Shown piece by piece: positions 63,201 through 64,000 of a stretch of DNA of 64,000 nt. A program made the translations under genes and the position numbers. This DNA comes from Camarhynchus parvulus (lineage: Eukaryota > Chordata > Aves > Passeriformes > Thraupidae): the NCBI RefSeq assembly GCF_901933205.1, contig NW_022148919.1:1-64000 (forward strand), in the 5' to 3' direction. Within the stretch, counting starts at the first letter, position 1; the number at the start of each line of letters is the position of its first letter. The notes under the pieces are model-generated. The model saw nothing but the letters and a program-made list of their open reading frames with translations, ran no database searches and was not told the origin of the DNA.

Positions 63201-63614
63201 CCGATTTTGACGTGAAATTTGCCGATTTTTGTAGGAACGCTCGATTTTTTTCAGGGATTTTTGGGGTGTCCCTCACCTGGGGTGACCTCGAGATGTGGCA
63301 CCACCCAGGAGGTCGGAACAGGGCGGATTTTGGGGTGGGATTTGCTGATTTTGGGGAAGGATTTGCCGATTTTGGTGGGATTTGCCGATTTTTGGGAAGA
63401 ATGTGCCAATTTTGCTGGGAACGCTCGATTTTTTCCGGGGGATTTTCGGGGCGTGACTCCAGGTTTTGGGGTGTCCCTCACCTGGGGTGACCTCGGAGAT
63501 GTGACATTCCTCCACGGCCCCCGAGGGACTGTGAACTTTGGCGTCCAGGGCGCCCCTGGCCCCGTTGAGGCTGACGGCGAACGAGGCGGGCTGGTGAACC
63601 TTGAGCCCCGACTC
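57066..63614 (-). CDS. FLNA: FLNA (filamin A), last five coding exons
   Basis: Actin cross-linking and scaffold protein. The window holds repeat 22 ([20 protein letters not shown]), repeat 23 ([17 protein letters not shown]), hinge 2 and the dimerising repeat 24, ending in FRVTVP plus stop. Exons of 133, 177, 219, 219 and 188 nt join in phase throughout and read without error. [11 protein letters not shown] and KVVAKGLGL identify filamin, and the repeat 22/23 sequence fits FLNA better than FLNB or FLNC. Hinge 2 is a Gly/Pro/Ala-rich low-complexity stretch ([20 protein letters not shown]). Repeats 1-21, hinge 1 and the actin-binding domain lie beyond the right edge. Confidence 0.93.
57260..58800 (-). 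repeat. Array in the last FLNA intron
   Basis: GGGGATTTTTGGGGTTTTTT sequence first, then about 1.3 kb of GGCCCATTCCAGGGCAGTTT units (23-35 bp, plus strand) running to the next exon. Confidence 0.92.
58817..59035 (-). CDS. FLNA: FLNA exon, hinge 2 and repeat 24 start
   Basis: A 219-nt exon: [18 protein letters not shown], the Gly/Pro hinge, then [20 protein letters not shown] and [11 protein letters not shown]. Acceptor TTTTTAG, donor GTGGGT. Human hinge 2 is less rich in Gly/Pro. Confidence 0.94.
59240..61300 (-). repeat. TTTAAACCCCC array with three copies of the repeat 23 exon end
   Basis: ACCCCCTTTAAACCCC units (plus strand) fill 2 kb. Copies of the exon's last 46 nt with a GTGAGC donor lie at 59623-59668, 59976-60021 and 60309-60354 and read [15 protein letters not shown] or close variants. 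Confidence 0.93.
61310..61528 (-). CDS. FLNA: FLNA exon, repeat 23
   Basis: A 219-nt exon: [20 protein letters not shown], then [20 protein letters not shown] and [14 protein letters not shown]. The donor is GTTAGT, weaker than the GTGAGC found on its three partial downstream copies. Confidence 0.96.
61560..61985. repeat. FLNA intronic array of roughly 50-100 bp units
   Basis: CCCCAAATTCCATGGGG and TTCATCCAGACCCCACTGAG recur four or five times. Confidence 0.8.
61990..62600 (-). repeat. Roughly 200-bp array with three copies of an FLNA exon end
   Basis: Copies of the repeat 22 exon end lie at about 62010-62075, 62221-62288 and 62412-62483. Each is followed by AATTTGGGAGGGACCTGGGA-like intron on the minus strand. 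Donors read GTATGA, GCATGG and GTACGG. Confidence 0.9.
62613..62789 (-). CDS. FLNA: FLNA exon, repeat 22 end
   Basis: A 177-nt exon: [20 protein letters not shown], then [19 protein letters not shown] and [25 protein letters not shown] is the filamin-repeat hallmark. Donor GTACGG. Confidence 0.96.
62800..63475 (-). repeat. FLNA intronic array with two copies of an exon end
   Basis: GGTGGAATTTGCCGATTTTG units (plus strand). Copies of the first repeat 22 exon's end and GTGAGG donor lie near 63090-63125 and 63277-63312. Confidence 0.88.
63482..63614 (-). CDS. FLNA: FLNA exon, repeat 22 start
   Basis: A 133-nt exon: [20 protein letters not shown], then [20 protein letters not shown]. Human has [20 protein letters not shown]. 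Acceptor CCCCCAG, donor GTGAGG. Confidence 0.94.
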
Positions 63615-63619
63615 CTGGG

Positions 63620-64000
63620 GGGACACGGGTCAGACACCCCGAAAACGGGGCTGGGAACCCCAAAAAAAACCCCAAAAACCCCCAAAAACGGGGCTGGGAA
63701 CACCAAAAACCCCCAAAAACCCCCAAAACGGGGCTGGGAACCCCCCAAACCCCGAAAAACCCCAAAAATGGGGCTGGGAACCCCAAAACCCCCAAAAACC
63801 CCAAAAATGGGGCTGGGAACCCCAAACCCCCCAAAACCCCCAAAACGGGGCTGGGAACCCCAAAAACCCCCAAAACGGGGCTGGGAACCCCCCAAAACCC
63901 CGGGGAACACCAAAAAATGGGGCTGGGAACCCCCAAAAACCCCCAAAAAACCCAAAAAAACCAAAAATGGGACTGGGAACCCCAAAAACCCTGAAAACCC
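63620..64000 (-). repeat. FLNA intronic minisatellite at the right edge
   Basis: GGGGCTGGGAACCCCAAAAA units of about 35-45 bp run to the end of the window. Confidence 0.88.

Noticed and set aside
57066..63614. FLNB or FLNC instead of FLNA
   Set aside because: The repeat 22/23 and C-terminal wording and the RPL10 neighbour favour FLNA, though a search would be needed for certainty.

Overview
The window looks like a piece of a gene-dense, extremely GC-rich bird chromosome (a microchromosome or 'dot' chromosome). Four vertebrate genes of the mammalian Xq28 neighbourhood are recognisable from their split exons: L1CAM (plus strand, from its first Ig domain to its stop), PDZD4 (plus, complete), RPL10 (minus, complete) and the 3' end of FLNA (minus). 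The L1CAM C-terminus, ending in PLD after a Gly/Ser/Ala-rich tail, resembles avian Ng-CAM more than mammalian L1, which is the main reason for calling a bird. Splice sites are canonical GT-AG, introns are short and packed with minisatellites, and I saw no recognisable transposon.

Layout: 1-31.7 kb is L1CAM, with six Ig domains, five FN3 domains, a membrane segment and an ankyrin-binding tail. 32.0-42.5 kb is PDZD4 behind a CpG-rich promoter. 43.7-54.6 kb is RPL10, running toward PDZD4, with a TATA/TOP/ETS promoter. 55.5-64 kb is the last five coding exons of FLNA (repeats 22-24), same strand as RPL10. L1CAM followed by PDZD4 matches my recollection of the human order and orientation. RPL10 and FLNA are also neighbours in mammals, but there they diverge around EMD; here they are head-to-tail and no EMD is seen.

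The striking feature is that many intronic tandem arrays include the edge of the neighbouring exon together with its splice site. Exon starts with acceptors, or exon ends with donors, are therefore present in 2 to about 13 copies. This occurs at more than ten exons in L1CAM, RPL10 and FLNA. A separate tandem duplication of about 2.9-3.0 kb covers two L1CAM FN3 exons.

Sequence quality is uneven. Exons between about 8.3 and 22 kb, and a full copy of RPL10 exon 5 near 49.7 kb, carry many small indels and substitutions, while exons from 23 to 31 kb and the FLNA exons are clean. Noisy long-read consensus is the likeliest cause, but real decay cannot be excluded. Because many repeat periods are multiples of three, long open frames run through introns on both strands; these are not treated as genes. 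All protein comparisons are from memory of the families, not from a search.
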